Source of the DNA: Magnaporthiopsis rhizophila
Taxonomy: Eukaryota > Ascomycota > Sordariomycetes > Magnaporthales > Magnaporthaceae
DNA: 64,000 nucleotides
Direction of reading: 5' to 3'
Assembly (NCBI GenBank): GCA_003049465.1
Contig: PYSS01000061.1
Span: forward strand, 125,747 to 189,746
The notes beneath the pieces were generated by a model. The model had not been told where the DNA came from and ran no database searches. It was given only the letters and a program-made list of their open reading frames with translations. Position 1 is the first letter of the stretch. Every line of letters starts with the position of its first letter. The position numbers and the translations under genes are program-made. Shown piece by piece: positions 11,373-22,825 of the stretch.

Positions 11373-11583
11373 TTTTTCTTGCTTTCATATTTTCCTCTCC
11401 CGTCGATTGTTTCCAACCGACGAGTACTATCCTCGGCCGATTGAAGTACAGAAATAGCCGTTTAAGGCGGTTTGGCCACATCACCGTGAGCTACGGTCTG
11501 TGGAACAGTCTGGGAGTCCGTTTAGATCAAACGGCCCGACGACGGAAGGGATCGAACCGTTCGCCATATTAATCTCTGCTTTC

Positions 11584-11610
<27 letters not shown>
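11584..11610. repeat. (TA)n microsatellite
   Basis: Uninterrupted alternating T/A run of 27 nt in intergenic DNA. Confidence 0.95.
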
Positions 11611-11614
<4 letters not shown>

Positions 11615-13437
11615 TCGACACATTTCACGCTATCTTGCACTATAGCAATCTCCTTTGGCCCATCCCGATTTTGTCGTTCCCGGAGTCGACAAGCCGAAGC
11701 CCAACGCGCGTTGCGCGCTACGTGTGCGGTGCGGCTTGATGCATGGGCCCATCCGCCGCGGCCCGCGGCCCTGGCCCGCATCTTTGGTACAGTGTGGTCT
11801 GCGTGTCTGGCGTGCCTGTGCAGGGCAGACGTGGGCAGGTACCTCAGTGCTGAGAAATGGGAAATGCAGGCGGACGAGACGCACATGCACATGCTCGTAC
11901 GGGCACATGCCGAACAAACGAGCGGTCCAATTTGCGCTTCTCAAAGCACCAAGACCTGCTGGGCGGAAATGACCCCATTTTCTCCGAGGCGAGGGTGAAC
12001 AGACATAAAGCCAACACAGACGGACGGACGTCTGCAAGCACCTTTCCGACCCTTCCGTCGGACCATTCCCCCCGGACCACTGATCTCGCTACCGTAGTTG
12101 ATTGTCGAAACATCGGACAGCGGGCTGTCTGGCGGCGAGGGTGCCCTGCGAGCTTTGGAAGCGGTTTTCCATGGACAGAGGTGCACACAGGGGTGAGCGC
12201 AGGATCAGCCCATCACCTGTCAGCCCGATCTTCTGAAACCCACGACACATGGCGGCAGGGCAATCTGCCAGGTTCCGTCAGTAGATACAGCCTGAAAGAA
12301 ACTGTGCTCCAGACTTGTGTCTGGCGTGAACCAGTGGGCGCGAGACCATACAGGCGTTGCAGTTATGATAACGATGCGCATAGCCATGGTAAACAACCCG
12401 CAGCATTAGCGCCCCATGAAGGAAGCAGGATCGGCCATTTGCAAATTTCAGGTGGCTTCGGTCCCGCCTCAATGGGCCATCAATTGGGAAAGCTTTCCAA
12501 AGTGGCGCCTCGCAATTGGGTTTAGCGCCCGCTGTGGCTCTGCCCAGTGTGCTGGGGCGCAACGGTAATTCCCCGCGGCCCGCCCTGGACGGTGCACCGT
12601 GCGAATGACTGGTTGGCCAGTGAAAGGCGTCGGAAGATGCCTATAAGGTGTGACGGGCGGGAGACGGGCGGGAGACGGGCAATATCATCCCGATTGTTGA
12701 AAGAGACTGACATGGTGTAATACAGGTAATCAATAGGAGGTGGCTTGAAGAATGCTCACATGGGAGACAATCCGAATACAGTGCGGGCCAGGGAACAGCT
12801 GTTTTATTGCCTGCTTGTGGACGGTGGATGAAAGTTGTAGTTGTACCTCGCATAGCGGGCTCAGAACAAGAACGAGCGGGCGAAGGGGGCGGGCCACCCG
12901 TTCAATGATTAGATGAACAGACTCCAAACTCCCGAGACGGGAAGAAGGGAGCCCCGTGGCATGACGGACCTTGGCTTCGAGGATTGATTTCGAAGCAAGA
13001 ATCGATTCTCTTTGAGCGCCACATCAGCTGTTGCCGCATCAGCCTCGGGTGGCGGCGCCCGCACCCTCACATGAATGACTCGTAACACGTGCCTTGTCAT
13101 GGATCGTGCATCGTCAGCACACCTACGTCATGCATGAATCCCCATCTCCCACAAACATTCTGACGCCCAAGTTAATACTCGTGATATTGGACTGCCCGCC
13201 CCATTTAGGGAGACAGCCACGCCATACAGAACTCCTATTTATTAGTACGCTGTTGGTCCGTTTTGAAAAGCCGAGCACTCTGCCTTCTACCCCTCACCTG
13301 ATGATCTACGCTTTCGTGAACGACGGCCTGCCGCCTCCCCTCGCCAGCAGACTCTGACCATTCACAACACACAGCACAGACAGCGAGCGAGTCAGCAAGA
13401 TTCTGTAGCCAACGCTCGAATAAGGCGACACGACACA

Positions 13438-13912
13438 ATGGGTGCCATCTCCGCCGTCCTTCTCGTCCTCGTCACCATCCTCTGTACGCTCGATTTGACC
13501 CGCACCCACCCTCTCCCGGAATGCGATGCCGAAAGCTAACATGATCCCCTCACGGCAGTCCCGCCTTTGGGCGTTTGGATGGTGGCGGGCTGTGGTGCTG
13601 ACTTGTTTGTCAACATCTGCCTGACGCTCTTGGGGTGCGTGCAATCAGAAACCCCAATACGAGGCGAAAACCCCGTTGCCGCCTCTTCGCCTCTCCCTCG
13701 GCCAACAAAGAAAGGGCCGGAGCTAACCCGCCGTCTCCTCTAGGTACATTCCGGGCCATCTTCACGCCTTCTACCTTGAGTACGTCTACTACGACCGCCG
13801 CGAGCAGGCCAGGGAAGGCCGTTTCGCCTCGGGCCCGGCCCCCGGCATCTACAGCGACAACGTCCAAACCGGCGGTGGCGGCTATGGCACCATTGTGGAG
13901 CCGACCCGTTGA
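13438..13912 (+). CDS. PMP3: PMP3 / RCI2-type plasma-membrane proteolipid (96 aa)
   Basis: Three exons: 13438..13483, 13559..13634 and 13744..13912 (291 nt). Introns have GTACGC/CAG and GTGCGT/TAG ends and phase is continuous. Too short and too spliced to stand out as an open frame. The spliced product reads FPPLGVWMVAGCGADLFVN, then ICLTLLGYIPGHLHAFYLEY, the hallmark of the PMP3/UPF0057 family: two membrane helices joined by a short loop. The usual family length is about 55 residues; here a C-terminal tail of some 40 residues (YYDRREQAREGRF, then Gly/Pro-rich) is added, as in several filamentous-fungal paralogues. Known role: small membrane protein affecting membrane potential and salt or cation tolerance. 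Intron positions inside the FPP and GYIP motifs support the model. Confidence 0.95.
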
Positions 13913-16312
13913 AGTCGCTGTAGCATTCTGGGACTGAGTATCTTGAAGTGGGCTTCTCCTCGGCCATCCGTGGCCTGCCTGCCGTCGAGGCTGCACGACA
14001 CAGGTATTGCAGGCTTTTGAAGGCTTCTGACATGGGACTCTGGAGGCTGGAAAGTTTGGGTCGGCAGGGGGCGGATGGCCATCCCCAGGGGATATATGGG
14101 ACCACAACCCGTGAGGTCTGGCGCAGGCATGTATACAACGTATCGTTTCTTGCATGGAACTTGTTTTCTTCGTCCCCCCGCTTGCAACAGGGCGTGTAAT
14201 TATCTGGAGACTCCAGCTGTTGCACAGCCGGCAGGAAGCCAAGAGATACGTGGCAAGCATATGGACCTTTCAACATGCCCGCCATATTTTTGAGGCCAAC
14301 CGTCGAATAAACGGGCGGCGTGCACGCTGGCGAATCGGTGCTGGGAGCTAGAGACTGCCCAGACGGAGTCATCGGTAATAAAGCGTAATATGAGGTTTCA
14401 TTCGTTTGGGCTCACCGGCCTGCTTTGCATGCCACGAGGGAAGGCCCAGGTGCATCGGAATGTAAGAGAAGGAAAAAAGGGGGCAGGGAAAAGGGTGGGC
14501 CGTGTCGGTTCCATCTGCCTCTTGCAAAGGGATCGATATATGTAGGTGAGTGCTGGCAACTGCAGATTGGATCGAGCAGCCATGCGTAACCACAGGCAGC
14601 AGAGCCCGTGGCGTAATGAGATATTCGCTGCACACGCGTGCTCTCGGGTTTTTACTGTCGCAACGGAAGGAGAAAGTATGCGTCGGAAAGAAGGATGCTT
14701 GTACAGTGATTACCCTTCCAAGACACACACACAGGGTTCCCGTATCGGTGGGTAAAGGTAGGACAGAGCTGCAGATACGGTGCTTGTACTATCGCTAAGC
14801 GGTCGGGACGGTATGGTGGCGGGTATTTTATGGAAATAAGGAAAAGGGTGGTGACGACTGAGTGAGGGATAATGTGCGTCGATCTTACTGTGCTGTGCCT
14901 ACATGGGCAGCAGGGACAACACATGCGTGATGCGGGTTTGCTGCCTCAGCCTAGAATGGGACGCATAGGTATGCTTCTTGGCGCGGAAAGGCAGGGCCGA
15001 ACTCAGATGCACGAGCTCGAACTTGGAACTGGCCTGGCCTGCGGTCACGAGGCTGTAACTGGATTTGTAAACTTGGGCTATAAACTTGAAGTGATAGCAG
15101 CAGCAGTACCGGCAGGAGCAGAAACAACAACAACGGGCGTACCATAATCACACGCCAGCTGGCTTGTGAGAATGGAGCACGTCCGGGCGTGCATATCGTA
15201 ATCGCCAATCGCTCTCCAGGCCAAACGACTCGGGACCGCCCCAACCGACCCTTTCGCAGACAGCCACGACTGCCTGCAGAACGCATAGCCCCGCGCGCGG
15301 CCAATGGCATCAGGGACGTGGCCAATTCAGAAATTCTTTCGCTTCGATAGGCGGGCGCGAGAGGAGAAATCGGAGAAGGCGGCGGGGATCTGCGCCAGAG
15401 ATTGGCTCGTGGTTAAATTCGACAGTAAACAAAAAACGTGCGAGAAGCGATGGAGGCAGGGAAAAGACAGGAAGGCTGGCTATCGCAGGCCGTTGGAGGT
15501 TTTCTTGATTCCAATTTTTTTTTTTTTCTCTCCCTTTCGAGATCTCTCCTGACTCTTAGTGTCCTTCGTCCGATTACCAGCAGCCACACAGCAAGCAAGG
15601 CGCTTGTCCATGCTGAAAGTCTGGGTCAGGCTTATTAGCACGGTACGGGGCCACAATATCCACCAAATAAGCTCGCGCAGATTGAGTTCCCCTCCCCACA
15701 TGGAGTTTTGACAACACATCAAGCGTGAGCTCGTACCACCGCCCGAACACGGCCTGGTTTCTTCGTTCTCAATCCCTTTCCGTCGTTCCCTTGTCGCTTT
15801 CGTCTTCTTGCAGCTGGACACTACCAGCAAGAGAGGGGGACCGGGACTGGATGGCTGGGCTGCCTTGCTGAGACACACAGGGTCGGTCATGTCTCTGGCG
15901 AATCTGCAGCCTCTGCCGCGGCATCAGTGAGCCATCTGAGACAAAGCCGCAGCATCAAGGAGGGCACCAAGAAGGGGACCAGCCAGAGACGCCCAATCCA
16001 GAAAAGAAAAAAAAAAAAAGACCCCGCCGTGCAGCTACGCGTGCCCAGCTCCAGCTCACACACTCGCCGCGCCGCGCTTGATTTCCACGCCGCACATACG
16101 CCTAGAGCTGCCGCCCTCCTTCGCTGGCGTGCATGCTGGGTGCGACCACTGGACGGGAGAGAAAATAGCAAAGAAAAAAAAAGAATATCTTTTTTCTTGT
16201 CCTCTACTGTAATTCCCTCGCATCATCCGACGACGCAACGCGCCCCCCTTTTTCTCCCACCCCCATTTCCTCCTGGGGACCGGCAGGCCCTCGGGGATTG
16301 GATGCCGCCACC
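13913..16312. other. Intergenic region between PMP3 and the disordered-protein gene
   Basis: 2.4 kb without a supported gene. It starts with the PMP3 3' UTR (an AATAAA occurs near 14307) and ends with a C/T-rich leader (about 16190-16290) ahead of the ATG at 16313. A-runs and T-runs lie near 15515-15535 and 16003-16020. Open frames here are short, overlapping and compositionally odd. Confidence 0.5.
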
Positions 16313-18583
16313 ATGCAGAATATAAATAACAGGACTCAGGTCCGCGGGCCGCCCGAGCAGAGGGTCGCGCCCGATGCGCGCATGGTCAGCGTCGTTGCTG
16401 GCCGTGATTGTGGTCCTCCGTCATCGGTCTCGCCCAGGCTATACAGGCCCTTCACTCCCACCACCACCTCTGATCCCTCCTCGCCCCGGGCACACCCTGC
16501 AACTCCCGGCCATCCTCCGCTTCGCAGCGGCGCTGCTGGCATCGTCTTGCGGGCATCACCACCACGCAAGCAACGGTCGAGCTCCACGCCTTCCACGACC
16601 CGCCCAACGACGACGACGGCCACGGCGGCAGCAGCAAAGCGTGGACCTCTGCCACCTTCGTTCCCTCTCTTCTTCGGCGCCGCCAGCAACCAGTCGTCCG
16701 CGTCCATTGCGCCCTCGACCGCCGAGGTCAGGCCCGCTCCCGTCGACGGTGGCACCGCCGCCCTGCGCGAGTTGAACACCAACTTTCCCTCCAACGTCTA
16801 CCGGCACATCTCGGCCAAGTCATCGGGCGCCCAGAGCAAGACGTACTCGCAGCCCGTCATCGTGAGGACGTACAACGGGCCATACGGCGGAGGCAACAAG
16901 AACCGCAACAACAGCGGCAGCCGGCCCGTTACAACCCGGACACCTCTTCCGGCGTCCTCGGACTTGGCCAACGGGACCAGGACGACTCGTGACTCTGGGC
17001 AGATACTCCCTGGCAAGGAAAATACCAGTGACGGCAGCGGAATAGACGGCACAAGCGACGACAGTGGCAGTAAGGAGAATGGTGTGGTGAACGATCTCTG
17101 GACGTCGACCAGCCATCCACCATCCAAGCCCACCATGCCTCGCCAACACCCTCCTCCGCCCAAAAAGCGGGGATTTGCGCTGATGCTCCCCTGGCAGCGT
17201 GGTGATCGGTCTGCCGGCGATGGCGGCGGCGGGACCGCGGCCGAGAGGCCAAAGTACCCTCCTCTCGAGGCCTTCACCATGAAGGGAATCATACAGGCAG
17301 AGCGGTTCCACCAGAGCGAGCTTGACGTTTCGCTCGACCAGATCGCAGAGCTGTATGCCCGGAGCAGATACAGTCTGAGCAACCAGTACGAGGTGCACGT
17401 GACGCCACACGGTTCTGGCCTGGACTTTGCCGAGCCCGGCGGAACTGCCGCGGTCGGAGTCGGTCGTAGGAAAGCGGGGAGCACGGCCAGCACCGCCGGA
17501 GGATCGTACCACCCCGGCAGCCGCCGCAGCGGTAGTGTGCGGAGGTACCATGGCCACCAGCTGATAGGGCCCACGCTGCAGGCGACGTGGTCTGAGGACG
17601 AGGCAGACGAGTCGTCGGTGGCAGCCGCGTCCATGTCCACCATAGGTATAGCGACCAGGTCGCACCGCAAGCGGAGGAACGGCGGCGGCGGCGGCCAGAG
17701 GAGGAAGAGTGCGGCGTACGGAACGCTCGAAACCATCATGTCTAGCAGCCGCTCGTCATCTGAGGACAAGGAGAAGAAAAAGTCGGCTTCGGAGCTGACT
17801 GAGGAGGTCCGCGGGCGCGCCGAGCGGGCCGCTGGCCGCAAGAACGGCAAGTATGGCGAAGGCGGCAGCGCAAACACTGGACAACAACAGACGGATCCAT
17901 CTCAGACTGCAGCTCGTGGCATCGATGGACGCCAGGCGAGCAGCAGGCGGGACGACGGGAACATAAGAGACCAGCAAGCAGGCGGTGACGGCGCCGGGTC
18001 TCCTGGTAAGAGAAAGGGTTCGGCTTCATTCGCGCACGCCGTAATCGACAGCTCTAGATCGCGCTACGACACGACATCCCCAAGGGGCTCGGCCTCGGCT
18101 CTGGTTAGTGAGCTTGCACTACCACATACCTCGACTGGCGAGGTGGCGAGCCGGACTACGGTGGCTCTGGGCACCGGCGAGGCGAGGGAGCGTCCCCGCC
18201 ATGCCAGAGGCGCTGGCGGCGGCGGCGGCGGCGGCCAACAGTCGCAGAAAGCGCAGTTCCGCGATGGACTTGATGTCGCCACCGGCCTTGCCGCGGGGAC
18301 GGCGGCCCTGCCGGCACATCAGGCGGCTCGCAGAAACAGCCTCCTGAAGCAGCAGCCCGTAACGGCGGTCGCTGCGACAGCGGCCACGGCCCAGGACTCG
18401 CGGGCGGGCGGCGGCGGCCTTCTCGCGGGCCTCAACGGCTGGATCCCGTGGCGCGGATCGGCCCCGTCCCAGTCCCAGTCCCAGCCCAAGCAGCCCAGCG
18501 CGGCCACGGATGGGCTGCGGGACCTGCTCAAAAGCGTGGACAAGAAGACGGCCAAGGGCAAGGGGGTGGAGCGGCTAGGCTGA
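16313..18583 (+). CDS. Unrecognised, largely disordered Ser/Gly/Arg-rich protein (756 aa)
   Basis: One open frame. The open stretch extends upstream to a TTG at 16298, but the first ATG, in good context (CCACCATGC), is at 16313 and is used here. The protein is mostly low complexity: Ser/Thr/Pro-rich N terminus, Gly and Ala runs (the GGC run near 18215-18235 encodes poly-Gly) and a short SQSQSQ run near the end. Two segments look conserved rather than disordered: FPSNVYRHISAKSSG (about 157-171), and the stretch around FTMKGIIQAERFHQSELD (about 322-339) leading to LYARSRYSLSNQYEVHV. The latter may be a short functional motif. No family recognised. Basic clusters suggest a nuclear or scaffold role, which is inference only. 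Confidence 0.8.
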   Translation: MQNINNRTQVRGPPEQRVAPDARMVSVVAGRDCGPPSSVSPRLYRPFTPTTTSDPSSPRAHPATPGHPPLRSGAAGIVLRASPPRKQRSSSTPSTTRPTTTTATAAAAKRGPLPPSFPLFFGAASNQSSASIAPSTAEVRPAPVDGGTAALRELNTNFPSNVYRHISAKSSGAQSKTYSQPVIVRTYNGPYGGGNKNRNNSGSRPVTTRTPLPASSDLANGTRTTRDSGQILPGKENTSDGSGIDGTSDDSGSKENGVVNDLWTSTSHPPSKPTMPRQHPPPPKKRGFALMLPWQRGDRSAGDGGGGTAAERPKYPPLEAFTMKGIIQAERFHQSELDVSLDQIAELYARSRYSLSNQYEVHVTPHGSGLDFAEPGGTAAVGVGRRKAGSTASTAGGSYHPGSRRSGSVRRYHGHQLIGPTLQATWSEDEADESSVAAASMSTIGIATRSHRKRRNGGGGGQRRKSAAYGTLETIMSSSRSSSEDKEKKKSASELTEEVRGRAERAAGRKNGKYGEGGSANTGQQQTDPSQTAARGIDGRQASSRRDDGNIRDQQAGGDGAGSPGKRKGSASFAHAVIDSSRSRYDTTSPRGSASALVSELALPHTSTGEVASRTTVALGTGEARERPRHARGAGGGGGGGQQSQKAQFRDGLDVATGLAAGTAALPAHQAARRNSLLKQQPVTAVAATAATAQDSRAGGGGLLAGLNGWIPWRGSAPSQSQSQPKQPSAATDGLRDLLKSVDKKTAKGKGVERLG

Positions 18584-19255
18584 GTGCCTTGTGTTTCACC
18601 CCCACTTGGATCGTTCATCGTCTCTCCCTCCCTGCCTTTGGACTTTTAGCGTTTGCTTTTTGCGTGATACCTATGTCGCCTGTTTTGGGCTCTCGTCATG
18701 ATCTTCAGTCTATCGCCTTGTCAGCCTTTTACGCCTGGGATTTAGAAGAATGTCTCGTCCGGACCCTTGTGCTCTGGTTTTCTAGGTTTGGCCTTGCAAT
18801 TTTTTTTTTCTCCTTGTCACGAACTAACGACTCTTATGACGGCATCTCTGGGAATTTGGGTGAAGCATTTGCAAATAATCTGGGAAAATAACCGTCACTC
18901 CTTTACTTGGTTGGTATGCACAGGTCGACTGCAGGTATTCTCTGCGCATGGTTTTTGCGCTATGTGAGTTAAGTGTGGCGGTCGGACTGGCCGAACACGT
19001 ATCTGGGCATCTCGGAACTGACTGCAAATGTACAAAACGAAAAGGCGGGTTTCATAGTTGAACAGCTGCGAACAAATAAGTCGTTGCTGAAGACAGTCGT
19101 TCTTTGCGCCCTGCTTCGTGGTCACATCGTTATCATAAAGGCCTATTTTCTTTAACCCTAGTTTCCCATTTCCATATCCATTTTCCATACGAAGGTGACT
19201 ATTCCAAGGCGCGTGCGATGTTAGCACACTACCTACTCAAAGATGCCCGTCCAAT
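18584..19255. other. Convergent intergenic region
   Basis: Holds the 3' UTRs of the disordered-protein gene (+) and the pICln/Lot5-like gene (-). T-rich, with a T9 run near 18800. No gene seen. Confidence 0.5.
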
Positions 19256-20390
19256 CTACTCGGTCCGCTGCCTCTTGTTCTCGGGATCGTCCTCGCCAGC
19301 ATGCCCATTCACACCCTGGCCATTGGCAGCTGCAGGTGTGGCGACGCTGTCTACAGCAGTAGCAGTACCGTCGCCCTCCGCCTCAACCTCGTCCCGGCCC
19401 CTCACGCGGCCGGCGCCCTCGCCCAGCTCGCCGCTGACGCCGCCGATCCAGTTGCCGTCGGCGTCAAAGTAGTCGGCCACGTTGTCGGCCGTGATCCAGC
19501 CGGAGCTGCCGGGCATGGGGGGCGGCAGGCCGCCGTCCGGGTCGCCGCGGAAGACGCCGGCGGCGGGGGCGAAGCCGTCTGCGGCCTCGAAGACGATGCG
19601 GTCGTCGGGCTCGTACTCGTCATCGTCGTCGTCATCGTCTGTGGGGTCTGGGTGCAGCTCGGCGCAGGCTGAGATTGCGGCGAAGAGGAGTGCGGCTTCG
19701 GACTTGGGGGCGTTTCTTGATGCTGCCGCCGGGGCTGTGGTGGTGTCGTCGTCTGTGGTGGTGGTGTCGGCGGCAGCGGCGGACGGTGGGGGAAGGATGG
19801 TCAACTCTACCGTGTCGTAGGTCTCGTCGTCGGCGCCGCCGTCTTGCAGGTCTAGCTGCATGTAGACGGCCTGGACGGGGATATCGGAAGGGGAGCAGGT
19901 GGTGGTGGTGGTGGCGGTGGCGGCGGCGGTGGTGTTGGAGAGCGTCTTGACGGCGTGGATGCCGATCAACGGGTAGGGGATCTTGACGCCGCAGGTGGCA
20001 TCTTGGCTGAACAGGATGAAGTTTCTATTAAGCGCGAAGAGGCGTGGTGTCAGCGGAGTTTCTAGGTCCGGGGGTTTCCTCGAGGGCGGATTTTGCTGCT
20101 CACGCCGAGTTGACATAGACATCGACTTTTTGCTCGACCAGCTGCTCCTCCGCCGCTCCCTCGGCGGAGTCTGGGGCAGCTGCGGCGGGCTCGGCGCCGC
20201 GGAAGACGGGCAGCCTCTTGCGTTGCGAGGCGGGGACCAGAGCGCGGGCGCCCGCGGCCTGGTAGTGCAGGACTGGCTTGCCGTCGAAGAAAGACGCCGG
20301 CGTGCGCTCCTGGAACTCGGCGAGCGGGGTGAAGTCGTCGGGCTTGGGGGGCGCGTCGGTCGTGATCAGGCTCCTGATGGGTGGTTCCAT
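19256..20390 (-). CDS. pICln / Lot5-like PH-fold protein (351 aa)
   Basis: Two exons: 20390..20104 and 20024..19256. The intron has GTGAGC/TAG ends; phase 2 joins into VDVYVNSANFILFSQ, the continuous beta-strand pair expected here. After that come CGVKIPYPLIGIHAVK, then VYMQLDL and a C-terminal acidic segment (seven consecutive Asp near residue 240). The order VxVFVxS / ILFSQ / G..IPYPxIxLHA / VYMQL / acidic motif is typical of the pICln (CLNS1A) / Lot5 family. Known role of pICln: chaperone of Sm proteins in spliceosomal snRNP assembly with the PRMT5 methylosome. Yeast Lot5 is poorly understood. The tail contains a second conserved-looking block SSGWITADNVADYFDADGNW. Assignment to family is fairly firm; the exact orthologue is not. 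Confidence 0.87.
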
Positions 20391-21116
20391 CGTGGGCCTT
20401 TTTGGGTTTTGTTTTTGTAACGATGAGGGGTAAGGCTGTGTGTGTCGAGAAGTTGGCGCGGTACCTCGAGTTGCGACGCGCGATGGTTGTGTTGGTACCT
20501 CGAATTTCTGTGGACCCCGCGCGGGGAGCTAGGTGCCCGCTCAGAGGACGGGAGCTCTTATCGCATCAGATTAGACCCACTTAGATCGGACCCACAGTCA
20601 AGGGTGTTATCCGCTGTCCGTGAATGTCACGTCACGCTGGTCCCGCGAACTCGAGGATTCGGCTGCAGTTGCACCAGCTAACGACGACCACCCGCCGTGA
20701 CGCCCTCGAGTACCGAGTAGTGGACGATGTTCATGTCGGCAGCCGCCACGAGATTGTGTTCGAAGTTCAGGCAGACCCATCGGAGTCAAGTCTGCTGTCG
20801 CCCTTGAATACGAGGGCGGCGCTGGTCCTCGGGTCCTGGCGCTTTTCCCGCTTACGTCTTCCCTCCTCCCTGCTGGGCCGAACTCTGATTCAAGCCGCCA
20901 GGTGAAACACACGCCGCGATGCACGACAACCGTGGGTTTCCGAAACCCAACCGAACACCCAAGTACTTCACGACCTCCCTTAGTGGAATAAAAAGCTGAC
21001 TTTCCACTCGTGCTCCTCCCCCAGGTTCACATCCCCTGCTGGAGCAGGTGCCCTTGACCGTCTCCCCCTTCATCACGCTCCCCAAGGCACCGACACTACC
21101 ATACACATACCGCGCG
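20391..21116. promoter_or_regulatory. Shared divergent promoter region with GGTACCTCGA direct repeat
   Basis: 726 bp between the start codons of the pICln/Lot5-like gene (-) and the coiled-coil gene (+). GGTACCTCGA occurs twice, at 20460-20469 and 20494-20503, in the half nearest the pICln/Lot5 start. No coding gene is supported inside. Confidence 0.45.
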
Positions 21117-21653
21117 ATGCCCTCCGCCCTCCCACCATCGGCGACCGGAATCGGCGTGTCGGCGTCAACAGTCAGTGACATGGACATTGACGGCGGCGGC
21201 GGCGATGACAGCAGCCCCGCCGCTGCGGCAGCATCATCCTCGACGGCGGCGCCACCCGAAAAGCCGCGCTACGTCGTCTCGGCCACAGGCCATGCGGCGC
21301 ACCCAGACGACATCGTGGCGTCGTGTCGCGCGCTGCAGGAGCACGTGTCGCGCCTGCAGGCCGACGCCGAGGCGGAGCTGCGCGCGCTCGAAGAGCGCAT
21401 CCGCGCCCGCGAGCTGGCCGAGAAGAGGCGCGTCGCCCCCGGCTGGCTCGACAGCGACGCCAGGATCCTGGAGCCCGAACGCAAGCTGGCCGACGGCATG
21501 GAGTCGCTGACCCTAGCGGGGCGGCCCGTCGGTGGCGCCGACGGTGGTACTAGCGGTCCGGGCATGCTGCATCAGGAGGGCGGGCCCGGCGAGATGGCGG
21601 CGCCTGATTACGATCCGGGGTCGGAGATTGATCTTGCTTTTGCGGGCAGGTGA
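21117..21653 (+). CDS. Small coiled-coil protein of unknown function (178 aa)
   Basis: The open frame begins upstream at a GTG (21048), but the first ATG is 21117 and is taken as the start; there is no intron. Residues about 1-45 are Ala/Ser/Gly-rich and disordered. A compact conserved-looking core follows (RYVVSATGHAAHPDDIVASC), then a heptad-like helix with LQEHVSRLQADAEAELRALE and RIRARELAEKRR, ending with APGWLDSDARILEP. The helix predicts a coiled coil of about 45 residues. The pattern resembles small conserved fungal proteins of unknown role; I do not recognise a named family. GC-rich codon use matches its neighbours. Confidence 0.68.
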   Translation: MPSALPPSATGIGVSASTVSDMDIDGGGGDDSSPAAAAASSSTAAPPEKPRYVVSATGHAAHPDDIVASCRALQEHVSRLQADAEAELRALEERIRARELAEKRRVAPGWLDSDARILEPERKLADGMESLTLAGRPVGGADGGTSGPGMLHQEGGPGEMAAPDYDPGSEIDLAFAGR

Positions 21654-21768
21654 TCTGGCATCATGGAGCTTGACTGCGGCGTTCGGTTGTGTGGCAAATG
21701 GATATTCGGGGTGCCACTCTTGTACGATGCTTTGTTTCGCCGCCCTCGGGCGCATCCTTGATGCTTTC

Positions 21769-21826
21769 TTTTTTTTCCTTCTTCTTTCTTTTCCTTCTTC
21801 TTTCTTTTCCTTCTTCTTTCTTCTGG
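21769..21826. repeat. Pyrimidine minisatellite, 16-bp unit, about three copies
   Basis: Repeats of TTTTCCTTCTTCTTTC just downstream of the coiled-coil gene stop, likely inside its 3' UTR. All-pyrimidine on the + strand. Confidence 0.9.
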
Positions 21827-22699
21827 TATAGGTACAGTGGCGCGAGGGCGTATATGCGATTTCTATTTGTCCGCGTTTGATCGAGCTGCCACTGATCTCC
21901 GACTCTCCCAAACCCCCAAGGGATGTGATCTGTGTGCTTAATGTCCGGTTCCGGGCTGGGTGTTTCAACCTGAAGCCACTGCCGGCGAAGTTGCTCAAAC
22001 AGCCCCGGATAGGAACGGAAGACGGGAAGCTTAGTAGTATGCCTACCCCTGCGTCTGTATAAGAACTGTATCGCCGCAAGCACAACGAGGTATCGCTCGG
22101 GATTGTAAGGTTTCGAGCCGGTGGACGCAGTCCTTCAAAGGCTCAACCTGGAGCACGCAGGAGCTGTGCGTATTATTAACAAGGACGGGATGTGGGTGGG
22201 CCCAGGCGCATCAGGGCGAGGTTGTGTGTGCCGCCAGGCCCTTGGCGCAGAGCGAGAGCTGATGCTTCGTCTTCCGGCCTGGGGTCCTCCGGCGTTCCCA
22301 AACAAGACCGCAGAGCTTGAAAGCGCACCTTTTCGTCCTTAAATAGGTGAATAGTCTGTGGAGCAGTGCTATATTGATTCATACCGTGGCAAAGCCAGAG
22401 GTTGATACCGCCTTTTAGCAGAACTTACCGCTCGGGCCTCCGCGAAGCTTTTTGGCAACATAAAGGCGGTTGAGCGAGCTGTCCGGTTCGTAGCGGTTTT
22501 TTCTTGAATGCAATGGTATCTTGTGCTTGAGCCCGCAAGACGTCGAGAGTTGATAGATAGCCCTTGGAATTATAAGCACAGTCTCCAGGAGACGAAAATT
22601 AAAGCTTTAATAAAAGTTCAAGGCACCATACGGGCAAAGGCTACAAATAACGGGGCGACAGCTACGAAGCATCCCAATTTGGGAGGTTTACTCCGTGCC

Positions 22700-22825
22700 G
22701 GAAGTTCCGACGTTGACCCAAGTAGGGATCGGACTCTAGACTCAAGCGGCTAACGTAGCGGAGTACAGGTAGGGTCCCGGTGTCGACTCGATCCATCCTC
22801 GTAACCGCTACACCAACTTGGTGTC
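22700..22825 (-). repeat. Possible tRNA-related SINE relic or tRNA pseudogene
   Basis: On the minus strand, TGGTGTAGCGGTTAC (22801-22815) resembles a tRNA A box / D arm. About 65 nt further, GAGTCCGATCCC (22725-22736) resembles a degenerate B box (GGTTCGATCCC). A 15-bp palindrome ACACCAA-C-TTGGTGT spans 22810-22824. No cloverleaf can be closed, so this is not an intact tRNA. Low confidence. Confidence 0.3.

Larger units (their letters stand above)
9619..13437. other. 3.8-kb intergenic region between NRP1-like gene and PMP3
   Basis: Holds the divergent promoters of the NRP1-like gene (left) and PMP3 (right). Contains a 15-bp-period GGTACCT repeat at 10406-10457, a TA microsatellite at 11584-11610, a short GACGGGCGGGA tandem near 12655-12680 and one weak ORF (10968-11372, minus). 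Many frames are open between 11500 and 12500 on both strands, but they overlap each other and look like chance GC-rich frames. No tRNA is seen; a GGGATCGAACC string near 11548 has no partner A box. Confidence 0.5.

Noticed and set aside
11500..12525. Cluster of overlapping open frames on both strands
   Set aside because: Frames are mutually overlapping with no motif, no signal peptide and no splice-supported extension; attributed to GC-rich composition.
16798..17877. Minus-strand frame (359 codons) inside the disordered-protein gene
   Set aside because: Low-complexity mirror of Ser/Gly/Arg codons. The plus-strand frame is longer and has a good ATG context.
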